64,000 nucleotides of DNA, from the NCBI GenBank assembly GCA_015178975.1, contig WHVD01000063.1:186001-250000 (forward strand), read 5' to 3'. The first letter of the stretch is position 1, and each line of letters opens with the position of its first letter. The DNA comes from Hysterangium stoloniferum (taxonomy: Eukaryota > Basidiomycota > Agaricomycetes > Hysterangiales > Hysterangiaceae). Below the pieces are notes generated by a model that did no database searches, was not told where the DNA came from, and saw only the letters and a list, made by a program, of their open reading frames with translations. The position numbers were made by a program, and so were the translations under genes. Of this stretch, positions 21,589 to 32,100 are shown piece after piece.

Positions 21589-22660
21589 ATGGAAGAAGCC
21601 CACATCGAAGAAGTCCCGGAAAGCCAGGATGAATCCGAGCATGAGGACGAATCCGTGGCCCCCAACAAGGGCAAAGGTGTCAAAAATCCTCTGCCTAACC
21701 AACGACTGCACTTGGGGGATCCTACTTCTGAATTTTTAGCAGGTACTATAGATAAATTTATGACACACCTGCTCGAAGAACGAAAGAAAAAGGAACAAGA
21801 ACCTCCACGGTCAAAAGTCAATGCTCTGGAACCCTTCACAGGTTCCAACCCAAACAAACTCTCTACTTTCCTCATGCAATGTCACTTCAATTTCCGCGAT
21901 TGATCTGCCACATTTCCCATGGACTCCTGAAAAGTCAACTATGCACTTTCATACTTGTCGGGATCCGCATTGAAATGGTTCGAACCAGCTTTTAGTGGAC
22001 TTTCCAAGGAAGAGCCGCTTTGGCTCAAAGATTGGGATGCTTTTGTTGTGGAGCTTGAAACCAACTTTGGCCCGTATGACCTGACAGGAGAAGCCGAGAA
22101 CAGTCGCAAAAATCTTCATATGAAGGACACGCAGCGCATCACGGATTATATCATCCAATTCAATACTCTTGCAGCTCGTTGTCAGTGGGGTGATCCCACT
22201 CTCCACCACCAATTCTATGCCAGTCTGCCATCCCACCTTAAAGACAAAGTCTCAAAAGGAGAAGATGGCAAGCCAAAAACCCTGTCCCGTATGTGCCTCA
22301 AAGCTCAAAATGCGGACACATGTTATTGGGAACATCATGCGGAAGTTGCCCGCAAGACCTCCGTGGACAAAGTAAACAAGTCCATGGCCAATAAAAACAA
22401 CAACAACAACTCGTCAACCAGCAACCAAAACTCCACACAATCTGACAAGAAGAATCATAAAAAGTCTTCAAACAACAACAACAACAAGGACAATAACAAG
22501 GGTCAACATTCCAGCAAGCAAACCGGAAAACCCGACCTCTCAGGCAAACTCGGACCTGATGGCAAATTGACCCCACAGGAAAGACAACGTCGCATGGACA
22601 ATAACCTCTGTCTGTTGTGCGGAAAACCCAGTCATTGAGTCCCGGAATGTCTGCTGGCAA
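21589..22660 (+). pseudogene. E1 gag
   Basis: Starts at the ATG at 21589 with an acidic segment (EEVPESQDESEHEDE). The Gag core follows (PFTGSNPNKL, LSYLSGSALKWFEP, GPYDLTGEAENS, ITDYIIQFNTLAARCQW), then an Asn/Ser-rich linker from (AAC)n tracts and a CCHC zinc knuckle CLLCGKPSHxVPEC at about 22612-22653. Stops occur at 21901-21903 (TGA, also in E3), 21928-21930 and 22636-22638 (TGA where E3 has CGA), so this copy cannot make full-length Gag without readthrough. Confidence 0.85.
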
Positions 22661-22859
22661 AAGCAAACTCTTCAAAGGGTCGAACAGCCAAGGCCTCTAC
22701 AGAACCCCGTCAAAGGACAAACCGGCTTCTGACTCGAAAAAAGAGTAAGCAACCCCGCAGACTCCATGTGGGTTGGGGGTTGCATTGCCTCTCCGCGCAT
22801 TCAAGAGTTTACCCGTCTCAATGCATCCGCTCTTTCACATTCTGATACATTTTTCGTTA

Positions 22860-25800
22860 AACTTATGTCTAATATGATTCCGAAATTCGTTTTTTGAGCT
22901 CTCATAGATTCCGGCTTGACTCATTGTTTTTTAGATACAAAATTCACACAAAATAATTTGTTGTCAACTTATCCGATTAATCCCATCGGCCTCCACCTCT
23001 TCGATGGCACAAGTAATTTGGTTGTTACCCAAGCTTGTGATTTATCCATCTGTTTCCCGTGTGGAACAACTCAATTGGTCACTTTCTATGTGACTCATTA
23101 GACTCAAGTTGCTCGGTGGTCCTTGGACATAACTAGCTTACCCACTACAATCTGTTGATTGACTGGATAGCTAACAGTATAACTTTCTGGACTCCCACAG
23201 CAGCTGAGGAAACTGTGCCCATCACAGCCTCCACGGCACCTATGGCCTTCCTGGCACCTGCAGTCTCGAGGACTCCTGTGATCCCTACGGCACCCATGGC
23301 TTCCCTGGAACCCACCGCACCTCCATCTATTTCTCTGATTAATGCTGCAGCTTTTATTAGGGCTACAAAAATGGACGGGTCCTAGGCATTCACTATCAAC
23401 TTAAAAATTGATGAAGCAACTGGACATTTTTCAACCCCAGTATCTGAATCTGAGCAAGCTGCTGACCTAGAAGGCATCCCAGAGAAATATCATGACTTCG
23501 CGGATGTTTTTAGCAAGTGGAAAGCTGACCGGCTTCCGCCCCACAGAGAATACAACTTAAAAATTGATCTTGAAGATGGTGCCCAGCCACCTCTAGGATA
23601 TATTTATCCGCTCTCATCCATGGAAATTTCCACAATCCGCAATTTCCTGGATGAACATTTGTCCATAGGTTTTATCAGACCCTCAAAGTCTCCTTTTGGA
23701 GCACCTGTTCTGTTGGTCAGAAAAAAAGATGGATCCCTTCGACTATGTGTTGATTTTAGAGGCCTCAATGCTGTCACCAAGAAGGATAAGTATCCACTCC
23801 CACTTATATCTGATCTGCTCAATGCTCCACAGAATGCCCAGATTTATACCAAAATAGATCTCAAACATGCCTATCATTTGGTCTGGATTGCTGTGGGCAA
23901 TGAATGGAAAACCACTTTTAGAACCCGCTATGGGGCCTTTGAGTGGTTGGTGATGCCCTTTGGACTCACTAATGCTCCGTCTGTGTTTCAGCATTTTATC
24001 AATGACATTTTCTCTGACATGCTCGATGTATGTGTTATTGTTTACTTGGATGACATGATAAGGAACTCCTGGCAATCTTTTCAGCTTTCAAAGCGTGGCG
24101 ACACTATTTAGAAGGCTCGGGAACTCCGATTGACATTGTAACAGATCACAAAAACCTGGAATACTTTTCTACCACAAAACCTTTGACCTGCCGGCAGGCC
24201 CGCTGGTCTGAATATCTATCTGCCTTCAATATGATTATCCGCTTTCGACCTGGCCATCTTGGCAGCAAACCTGACGCTTTAACTAGATGATGGGACATCT
24301 ATCCTAAAGAGGGGAGCAACGACTATGCCACAATAAACCCACACAACCTGAAACCTATTTTCACGAATCAGCAACTTACTGCATCAGTCCATGCAACTTT
24401 CCTCATCAATCCCATTGTCTGTGGAATTATCATTATGGATATCGAGAAGTTACATCAAGATATTCTATCGGCAATTCTGCTAGACCTGATTACTAAAGCT
24501 CACCTTGACAATCCCGTGGACCCTGATCAACCCCGGTGGTCTCTTGATCAGCATGGTTTCATTAGACTTGACAATAGGATCTATGTACCGGACTCCAATG
24601 GCCTCCGCCTCAGGATCCTTCAATACAAAGGAGGGTGTTTATAATTACTATAATCTCAAATATTTACTAATAAAAGTCTTATTTTTACAAAACTCCATCT
24701 TTAAATAGTGATATCTATTCTGAAACAATTATATCATCAAAAAACAACCATCAGAAATAGTTCTCCATATTACATCTTATACAACCCATAGTTATTTAAC
24801 AAATTCTATTGTATATAATTTCCTTCCTTTTACAGATGTCTACTAATACTTTTATTAGTACTTTGTCTTTTAAAAGCTGTAATGTAGTTATTTCCTAGTA
24901 AAATATATGAGATGTCATTGGAAATTTTTCATCCTATGGCCTTCTTTATTAAGTGAAATTACCTATATATTCTGGGTATGTTGAATCAAGTAGAAATCTG
25001 TTCAGATTGACAGATCCATTCCAAAGTAATACATATGTATTTAGAGGTGCCAATGATATACATATGCATGGAATGGACTATCTAAAGGTATCTACTTTTT
25101 AAAAGTATTAGTGTTTCAAACTACTAATTTTTTTTATTGTCTACTCGTGTCCAGAAAGATTCTTTAGTTTGTAATGTATGAGAGAGTTTAAAACTTTTTG
25201 AAAGTTTTAAAAACCAAATTATGTTTGAATCACATCCCAGATGTTTAAATGACCTTTAGAGTATATTAGAATTTGGTATACTTAATAGTTTTCAGATATC
25301 CTCCAAACATGATCATCTACTTTCAGGACATTTCGGGTACAACAAAACTCTATCATTAATAAGAAGACTTGGCCTGGACTCCGTGGATTCGTTAAGCACT
25401 ATTGTAAATCTTGCACTACTTGTCCCCACTCAAAATCTCAGTGACACAAGCCATACGGCCTTTTGAAACAACTCCTGGTACCAGAACACCTGTGGAATTC
25501 TATCTCTATGGATTTCATTGAACACCTACTGGATTCCAAAGGCTTTTCCGCCATTCTAGTCGTTGTTGACAGATTCTCAAAACAAGGTATATTCATCCCT
25601 ACATATGACACAATTACATCCATGCAGTTAGTGGAACTTTTTATTATCCACATATTTTCCAAGCACGGAGTTCCATCCCACGTAACTTCTGACTGAGGAT
25701 CAGAGTTCGTATCTCACTTCTTTGGATCCCTCGGGAAATCCTTGGACATGAAATTACATTTCACGTCCAGACATCACCCGGAAGGCGACAGACAAACTGA

Positions 25801-26530
25801 ATGCATCAACCAGACACTGGAACAATATCTCCGCATATATTGCAATCATCAACAGGACAATTGGAAATCCTTGTTACCACTTGCAGAATTTGCTTACAAC
25901 AATGCACCCTCAGCCACTACTGGTGTTTCTGCATTCTTTGCAAATAAAGGATATAATCCAAATATTACAGTACATCCAGAATGAAATCTCACCTCTGCTC
26001 ATGCTCAAGAGTTCACCACGGACCTCCACGAGCTCCACGAGGAACTCCGGACTGCAATAAAGTCCACCCAAGAGCAATACCAACTTTCAGTGGATAGACA
26101 CTGGATTCCGCCACCCAACTTCAAGATTGGTGACCGTGTTTTTGTCAAAGCTCAATTCTTCCAGACTACCTGTCTATTAAAAAAGCTTGCTGAAAAATAT
26201 TTAGGTCCTTTTGAAATTATCACACAAATAGGTTCAGTTTCTTGGACCCTACAGCTTCCAGATAGCATGTGCACGGTACACCCGGTATTTCATGTTTCTA
26301 TGTTAGAACCTTGTACTGCTAACACTATCCCAGATCGCGTGCAATCTCCGCCTCCTTCGGTCATTATTGACGGAGAACCCGAGTTTGAAATCTCACAAAT
26401 TTTAGATTTGAAAATTGACAAGCGTTGATGCACTTGTAAACTGCTTTACTTGGTCAAGTGGGTGGGTTACGAGGGCACCAATGATGAAACCTCATGGATT
26501 TTGGCCACAGAACTCAGTAATGCCATGGAA
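22860..26530 (+). pseudogene. E1 pol: protease, partial RT/RNase H, integrase, chromodomain
   Basis: Ty3/Gypsy pol remnant. The retropepsin active site is ALIDSGLTHCFLD (about 22900). RT runs 23500-24058 ([40 protein letters not shown]). Directly after YLDD about 560 bp are deleted relative to E3, so the frame jumps into late RNase H (24060-24300). A 674-bp insert splits the linker at 24630. The integrase core is at about 25320-25990 (CTTCPHSKSQ, ISMDFIEHLLDS, TSDxGSEF, EGDRQTE). The GPF box lies near 26200 and a chromodomain at about 26330-26500 (EFEISQILDLKI, LLYLVKWVGYEG). TGA stops at 24288 and 25694 are also in E3. Confidence 0.87.
24630..25303. mobile_element. MITE-like 674-bp AT-rich insertion in E1 pol
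   Basis: E3 reads straight through this site (CAATACAAATATGATC at 47957). Here the pol sequence is interrupted after CAAA (24626-24629) and resumes with CAAACATGATC (25304). The insert has GGAGGGTGTTT at one end and ATATCCTC(C) at the other, giving a short imperfect inverted end (GGAGG/CCTCC). CAAA is the probable 4-bp target duplication. It is strongly AT-rich and has no coding capacity. A non-autonomous DNA transposon is the best guess, superfamily unknown. Confidence 0.6.
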
Positions 26531-26838
26531 ATCATTACTGACTTTCATACAGCTTACCCACCCAGACCACTATCTTCTCTTTGACCACACACTGTGGACC
26601 CCATGTCATGTTTGGACTCATTTACATTATTCCCTGTCACCCTATGTCTCTCTTTGCTTTTACAGGTTCTGACATGTTTTTCAAGTCCTTAAGTGGTTTT
26701 CCCATGGACTTTGATCTTATGTTTTTTTTCACGTTTTACTTTCATTTTTCAAAAAAAATTATTAAACTCTTATATTATTTTCAATCTACATTTTATGGGG
26801 CTATGTTTTTGCCCAACCTCAGCCATCTCCTGAGGAAG

Positions 26839-27631
26839 TGTAATGTATTATTACTATTTAGCATACTTGTAAACTCTTTTTACTTGAGTTAAGTAGCGTA
26901 TCTTGAGAAAGGAGATTCAAATTCAAATTAATCTGTATGTAGGAGTTTTGTCAATTAAATCAGTATCCACTTTTATTCAACTATGTGCCCGTGTCCCTTT
27001 TTTGAGGAGAAAGCTCAACTCAAGGAAACAAGATGGTCAACAGATTGGCAAGGAGAGTACTCAACTTAAGCACAATGTGTGGACCTAGTAGGCAAGTGTA
27101 GCTAAATGAGCAAGTGATGTGATATTGAATGATATCCTAAATACATGATTTGAGCCTGTATTTATACTAGTCCAGGATCCTGCTTATTAAGTAATGTGAC
27201 TAGGAGAATGAGTCAGTATTTCCCATACTTGATTCATAAGTGTATTTCAGAGTCATCCAACCAGCTATGACTATGTATCTGAGTCATAGCTCTGATCATA
27301 ACTCATTGCATAGTCATATTGATATGACTCACCAATGAGTCATCTCCCTCAATATGTAGTCAAGGAGATGGGGTAGATTGCATACTATAAGGGCTAGAGA
27401 TACCTTATTAGTATGTAATCCATGACTCTGCTGGTTTCCATGGCAGTGCCACCTAGCTACTTAGGGTTAAGATATGCTAATTCTAGGGTTTAGAGCTAGC
27501 AATAAATCTTATGTTATTAGAACAATGACATCTTAAACTCTTGAGCCAAAGTTAAAGGATCCAGTCCTCTACTATTTGACTAATGTCCCTTAAAGGTTAA
27601 ACAAAGAAACAAAGTGGTAAAATATATGACA
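26839..27631. mobile_element. 793-bp solo LTR in E1, target duplication GGAAG
   Basis: It starts TGTAATGTAT and ends ATATATGACA. GGAAG flanks it at 26834-26838 and 27632-27636. E3 has the uninterrupted site (CCTGAGGAAGCTCTGC near 50765). It contains four TGAGTCA/TGACTCA sites at 27209, 27280, 27325 and 27336. No coding potential. Confidence 0.9.
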
Positions 27632-27664
27632 GGAAGCTCCGCTACCTCCACAGGCACCCTGTCC

Positions 27665-28520
27665 TCATCCGACCTCAGAACTCCCGGCTTGCGGCTCCTC
27701 ATATATATATCTGCCAGACTCCACTAGGAACTTCCAAAATTCTGAGCGGAGCCCACAGAGCTCATTCACCACTATCACTTGGACCTTGTTGCTCTTTCTG
27801 AGCAACTCGTTCTGGGCCTCTATGCCCTCGGCGATCCGCCCCAACACATCATCCAACCTGGCCAACCCATCTGTCCTGCTAATGTCCCACACCCCAGATC
27901 CCATGGGTTGCTTGTGGACAAGTGAGCACCTCACCTTGAGGTGTGCACATTGGAAGCACCCTGGTCCCCACCTGGACTTTCGATTGCATCGGTCATTACA
28001 ACCAGAACACTGCAGGTCGTTCCGTGTGGGTAGGCAGACTGGCACCCCCTTCCTTGCCTTCTGTTGACATGGTTAGTTCTATGAATATCCCACGGACCCG
28101 ATGCTTACCTTTTGGGGGCTTCCCAGCTCCCCCTTGGACTCGGACTCCACCTCTGTCGCCTTGTGCTGAAAATGACAAGTCAGTCAAAAAAAAAAACAAC
28201 AAGTTGAAGAAATTGGGACTTACTTTTCCCGCGACTACCGCGACTCTGTCTGCAGCCACCCGTGCTTTCTCTGCAGCCACCCGCACTTTCTCTGCAGCCA
28301 CCTGCACAGCCTCTTCCTCCTCTTTTTTCTTCTGCCTCATGGCCTCTTCCTCTGTGGCCAATGCCACCTCATACTCCCTGTCCAAGGCCTCCTCGGCCTC
28401 CCTGGCCTCCTTCTCTGCTTCTTTGCAAAGTCGGTGCTGCTCTTCTCGCTGCACCAAAAGTTGGGCCGTGCTCCAAGGTGCCCAATACAGAGTGCCCGTG
28501 GAGGGCCCCGTGGTCGGCAT
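27665..28520 (-). CDS. Antisense intron-containing gene carried by E1; coiled coil plus Zn2Cys6-like cluster
   Basis: I do not recognise this as a named family. It lies on the strand opposite to gag-pol, between chromodomain and 3' LTR. Three exons, 28520-28224, 28165-28109 and 28060-27665, join in frame through GT-AG introns of 58 and 48 bp into 249 aa without a stop. The first 100 residues are Glu/Ala/Lys-rich and look like a coiled coil. The third exon has cysteines spaced CX2CX3CX9CX2CX6C (CSGCNDRC, then CFQCAHLKVRC), close to fungal Zn2Cys6 clusters but with a shorter second spacing. A helical segment follows (LDDVLGRIAEGIEAQNELL). E3 keeps a homologue with both introns (50840-51674). 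A slightly upstream ATG in E3 is cut off by a stop here. A DNA-binding regulator is plausible; function is inferred only. Confidence 0.7.
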
Positions 28521-28759
28521 AACTCATTTTGGCATTGGTTTTGGTCCCATTATTGTGAAGATGGGGGTAATAAAGAAGAAGAAATTTCATTCTTTCTAAT
28601 TTTTATATAGGCTCGTTGTGTCTGAACCTTACCTTCCAGATCACATGACTCCTTGACACATACGTGTAACCGACATGACTTTTGACACATGCACGTAGCC
28701 AACAAGAACCTTATCGAGGTCTAGAGCCTCTTTGGGACTTCGGCATAAAGGGAGGGTAC

Positions 28760-29577
28760 TGTTACGACTGGAAATCCCACTGGACTCTGGGCACTAACTT
28801 ATACGCACCCGCACCCTATATGCACCCATTATCAGTTTACCAGAATTCCCGCCGGACTCCATACGTCAGACTTGTCTACGAACGATTTCGTTACATTGTG
28901 TTTCAGTCACCGGAAAACCCACCAGACTCCGTCTCTGTCTATATCCGACCTCATCCTGCACGTCAGTCACCAGACTCTGCTCAGAAAACCCATCTTCCCT
29001 CTAACAGAGCCCCATTCCCATTTTAGTCAAATGACCTGTCACGATTCGGACTCCACTCCCACTCTGTTTCCTGTTATGGTTTATGATTTCTCACTATTCG
29101 GACTCCGCTCTGTTCCATCCCATTCCTAACACCAAATTTGGTGTTTACTATTCCCATTTTATGTTTTGCTTGTTTTGTTTCATCATTACTGGATTTGGTA
29201 TGTCATTCACTCCACGGTCTATTTAAACTGGCAGATGTTGTACATACAATCCAGTCAGAAAATTGGCTTAGATTCCCCCCAGTAATCTAATACATTTTCC
29301 GCCCCAAACTCCTACTTGAATTACACCGCTCACGCTGGTTGGAGCCCATGGGCTCCAGCGCATCTATGTCTCTTACCTATCTCAACTCACGACCTCACGA
29401 CCTCTGACCTACGACCCCTCGACCCACGACCCCCACCTGGACTCCCCAGGATTCCCATCCACCTGTCTGAAATTGGACGACACGATCTAGCGAGGGTGCA
29501 GCCTATAAGCTGAAGCCAAGTCCTACTGGATATTCCACAGGTTTTCTCCGGAGACCTGCCGTGTACGTACCCTAACA
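28760..29577 (+). repeat. E1 3' LTR
   Basis: An 818-bp LTR, TGTTACGACTGG to CCTAACA, preceded by the polypurine tract AAAGGGAGGGTAC and followed by the target duplication ATTAC. It contains the palindrome AACACCAAATTTGGTGTT at 29128-29145, TATTTAAA at 29220-29227 and the probable transcript start AGTCAGAAAAT at 29253-29263. Confidence 0.93.
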
Positions 29578-29772
29578 ATTACACAAAGAGGTAGAGATGG
29601 GGAACCCAGGGCTCTGAGAGTATGCTATGTCTTGTCAGAGGGCCCACAGGTTCCAAGAATATGCTGGTGTCAAGTTTACTAGGACAAATAAGTGGAATAT
29701 TAGGTAGGTGCTAAGTTAATTTTCTTATTGGATTGTAAGTACAAACATTTACTAGACTATATACAACTAATG
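29578..29772 (+). repeat. Segmental duplication copy A, tail after E1
   Basis: ATTACACAAAGAGGTAG onwards matches 43078-43272 of copy B almost base for base and ends at the same point (ACTAATG). It shows that 8393-29577 is an insertion rather than a copy boundary. Confidence 0.9.
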
Positions 29773-29988
29773 GCGCATCTATCTCTCTCACCAATCTCGA
29801 CTCACGACCCACAACCTCTGACCTACGACCCCTGACCCACGACCCCACCCAGACTCCCCAGGATTCCCGTCTGCCCGTCTGAAATTGGACATCACAATCT
29901 AGCGAGGGCACAGCCTATAAGCTGAAGCCAAGTCCTACCGGATATCTCGTGGGTTTCTCTGGAGACCTGCCCTGTACGTATCCTAACA
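29773..29988 (+). repeat. Truncated family-1 LTR, 3' end only
   Basis: It matches the last 216 bp of the family-1 LTR (GCGCATCTATCTCTC to TATCCTAACA). The 5' part is missing. It abuts the duplication end on the left and the Copia remnant on the right. Confidence 0.8.
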
Positions 29989-30029
29989 ACCTATTATATT
30001 CCCAATTCAGACTCCCTGTCCAAATCTGC

Positions 30030-31640
30030 ATCTAACCCAGGATGAGCACACATTGGGATGCTTTGACTCATGTCTTACAATATATGTATTAAGGGTATGC
30101 TTGACTACAAAATCACCTATGGTAGATATAACAAAAACTTCAAACCAGTTAGCTACATTTATACAGACTATAGCAGGGAATTGGACAACTTCCAATCATG
30201 TTCTGGACACATATTCCTTCAGGCAGGAGGACCAACAACTTGGGGAACCCAGTACTAACTAGCAGTCACACTGTCAAACTGTCAAGACCCATTCCCAGGA
30301 ACTCCACAGAGTATCCTCTAGATATTATATTAGGTTCTGAACCATCTTCTGGACCAGTATCAAGATCCAGAATCCACTAGAACCCAACCCTCATCCCTCA
30401 AGTACCCTTTAACTCACATCCCATTCTATCAGTCTACCCCCTAACTAGGCACCTTCTGTTATGACTTGGAAAACCCACCAGACTCCGGACTCCACCCTAT
30501 ATACACCCGATACTCTGCATCTCATGGACCAGTCACTGGACTCTGACTGGACTCCTGGAACCCCTCTAACAGAGCATAGAACCCTGCTCCGGCTATGGTC
30601 CCATGACCTGTCATGATTTGTCTGTGTCTCATGCACCAGTCCTCAGACTCTGCCAGACCTGCACATCAACCCATTTATACCTGACTCTCTGTGCCTGTCA
30701 CCAGACTCCGACTGGACTCCTGGAACCCCTCTAACAGAGCATAGAATCCCACTCCCATTATGGTCTAATGACCTGTCATGTTTTGGACCCCACTCCCATT
30801 CCATTCCATCCCTAATACCTAGTTTGGTATTTACTTGTTTCATTTTATGTTTAATAGTTCTGCCCCTCATTAATACCAGATTTGGTATTATTACATTTCA
30901 CAGTCTATATAAGTCTCCCATACACATGTACTTACAATCCAGTTTGAATTGCAAACAAGTTACACCTGAATATGTCCTGATCCAGTCCCTACTCCTCTTG
31001 TCTGTCTGTACACTCAATTTCCAGAATTCCCACAGGAAACTCCGGAATCTACATCTTCCTTGTAGGTGTTCTGTCAGCTCGAAATATGGAGACCCAAATG
31101 AGTGTACAAGGGTGCAGCACATCAGCTGAAGCCAAGTCCATCTCAGCAGCATTACCACTTCTGGTAATTATTCTGATACACTCCCTTGTACTAATATCCC
31201 CAGAAACTCCCCAGACTATTATCCAGGGACTCTGTGGGACATTTCCCAGAAAAGATGTTCAGAATAAATTACCAGAAACCTCTGCAGGACTTCCTCTGAA
31301 CTTAGATCCTATGTTCCAGAACTTAACACACACTCTCTACCACAGAGGCTGAATATATGGCACTTACAAGAGTGATAAAACAGATCTTATGGATGTATTT
31401 AGCAATGGAAGAGGTAGGATACCCTCAGCAGAGGCCAGCAATTCTATGGAATGACAACACAGGTGTTGTGTCATTAACCAAAAATGCAAAACACAACACT
31501 AGGGTCAAACATACATATAGACATTACCACTACATCCGTGAGCACATTGAGAATGGCAATATCAAGGTACAACATGTAGCTTTGGCTGATAACCTTGCCA
31601 ACATGTTGACAAAACAACTTCCCCAAGTAAGCCACGAGTG
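30030..31640 (+). pseudogene. Ty1/Copia pol C-terminus (RNase H), split by a solo LTR
   Basis: The 3' end of a Copia polyprotein. 30050-30262 reads YKITYGRYN, then IYTDYSRELDNFQSCSGHIF and GGPTTWGTQY, the Copia RNase H region. After an insertion at 30272-31328 the frame resumes at 31334 with LSTTEAEYMALTRV, HNTRVKHTYRHYHYIREHI and DNLANMLTKQLP. A polypurine tract (CCAGGGGGAGTGT) at 31677-31690 precedes a presumed LTR. Upstream domains are missing and there is an in-frame TAA at 30257-30259, so it is dead. Confidence 0.85.
30272..31328. mobile_element. 1057-bp solo LTR inserted in Copia RNase H, target duplication CACAC
   Basis: It starts TGTCAAACTGTCAAG and ends GAACTTAACA. CACAC flanks it (30267-30271 and 31329-31333). 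Removing it restores the Copia sequence A-V-T-L-S-T-T-E. Inside are family-1-like stretches, including a TGTTATGACTTGG start at 30461 and an internally duplicated block. The family is related but distinct. Confidence 0.85.
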
Positions 31641-31690
31641 ATAGTGCGTTGCACTTGGCTTACACAAGCCTGCTCGGCCAGGGGGAGTGT

Positions 31691-32100
31691 TGTGAGTAAA
31701 GGACAGCGAATGCTCAGGTCACATTTCAATCAGAGGATAACAGAAACAATTGTTCTTTATATTTCAAGCCACATGTGATTATAGGACAATGGTGACAAAA
31801 TTGTGAGCTAGAACAGAAAAGGGGCAGCAGATGCCCAAGACTCAGTCACTGCCTAGTGGGGCCGTAGGGAAACGACTATATTTACCTAGAGCAGAAAAGG
31901 GGCAGCAGATGCCCAAGACTCAGTCACTGCCTAGTGGGGCTGTAGGGAGACGACTATATTTACCTAGAACAGAAAAGGGGCAGCAGATGCCCAAGACTAA
32001 TTTACATCAGTTGCTAGTATATACAGAAACTGCCCGTGCAAAAGAAACTCACCTCAGTCGCTGCCTAGTGGGGCTGTAGGGAAACGACTGAGGTTGCACT
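31691..32100 (+). repeat. Copia 3' LTR start with 78-bp tandem repeats
   Basis: After the polypurine tract the sequence begins TGTGAGTAAAGGAC, a likely LTR start. From 31810 a 78-bp unit (AGAACAGAAAAGGGGCAGCA onwards) repeats at 31888 and 31966; the third copy is altered and extended. Near 32050-32092 an inverted repeat ACCTCAGTCG/CGACTGAGGT forms a 10-bp stem. The LTR right end is not certain. Confidence 0.65.

Larger units (their letters stand above)
8393..29577 (+). mobile_element. E1: family-1 Ty3/Gypsy chromovirus with nested insertions
   Basis: The whole 21.2 kb is flanked by ATTAC (8388-8392 and 29578-29582), and copy B shows the empty site at about 43077. The outer element runs from its 5' LTR (8393-8875 plus 21098-21441), through gag, pol and chromodomain (21589 to about 26530) and an antisense gene (27665-28520), to the polypurine tract AAAGGGAGGG and the 3' LTR (28760-29577). 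Four later insertions lie inside it: element E2 (8876-21092) in the 5' LTR, a solo LTR inside E2 (19276-20091), a MITE-like insert in pol (24630-25303) and a solo LTR (26839-27631). gag and pol carry stops and a deletion, so E1 is not autonomous. Confidence 0.9.

Noticed and set aside
28262..28599. Plus-strand frames over the antisense gene (repeated FSAATRTFSAAT)
   Set aside because: They are the complement of the Glu/Ala-rich coiled-coil exon. Only the minus strand gives correct splice sites and a cysteine cluster.
31810..32095. Repeat array considered as CRISPR-like
   Set aside because: The sequence is eukaryotic, the units are directly adjacent 78-bp tandem copies without spacers, and they sit in a Copia LTR.
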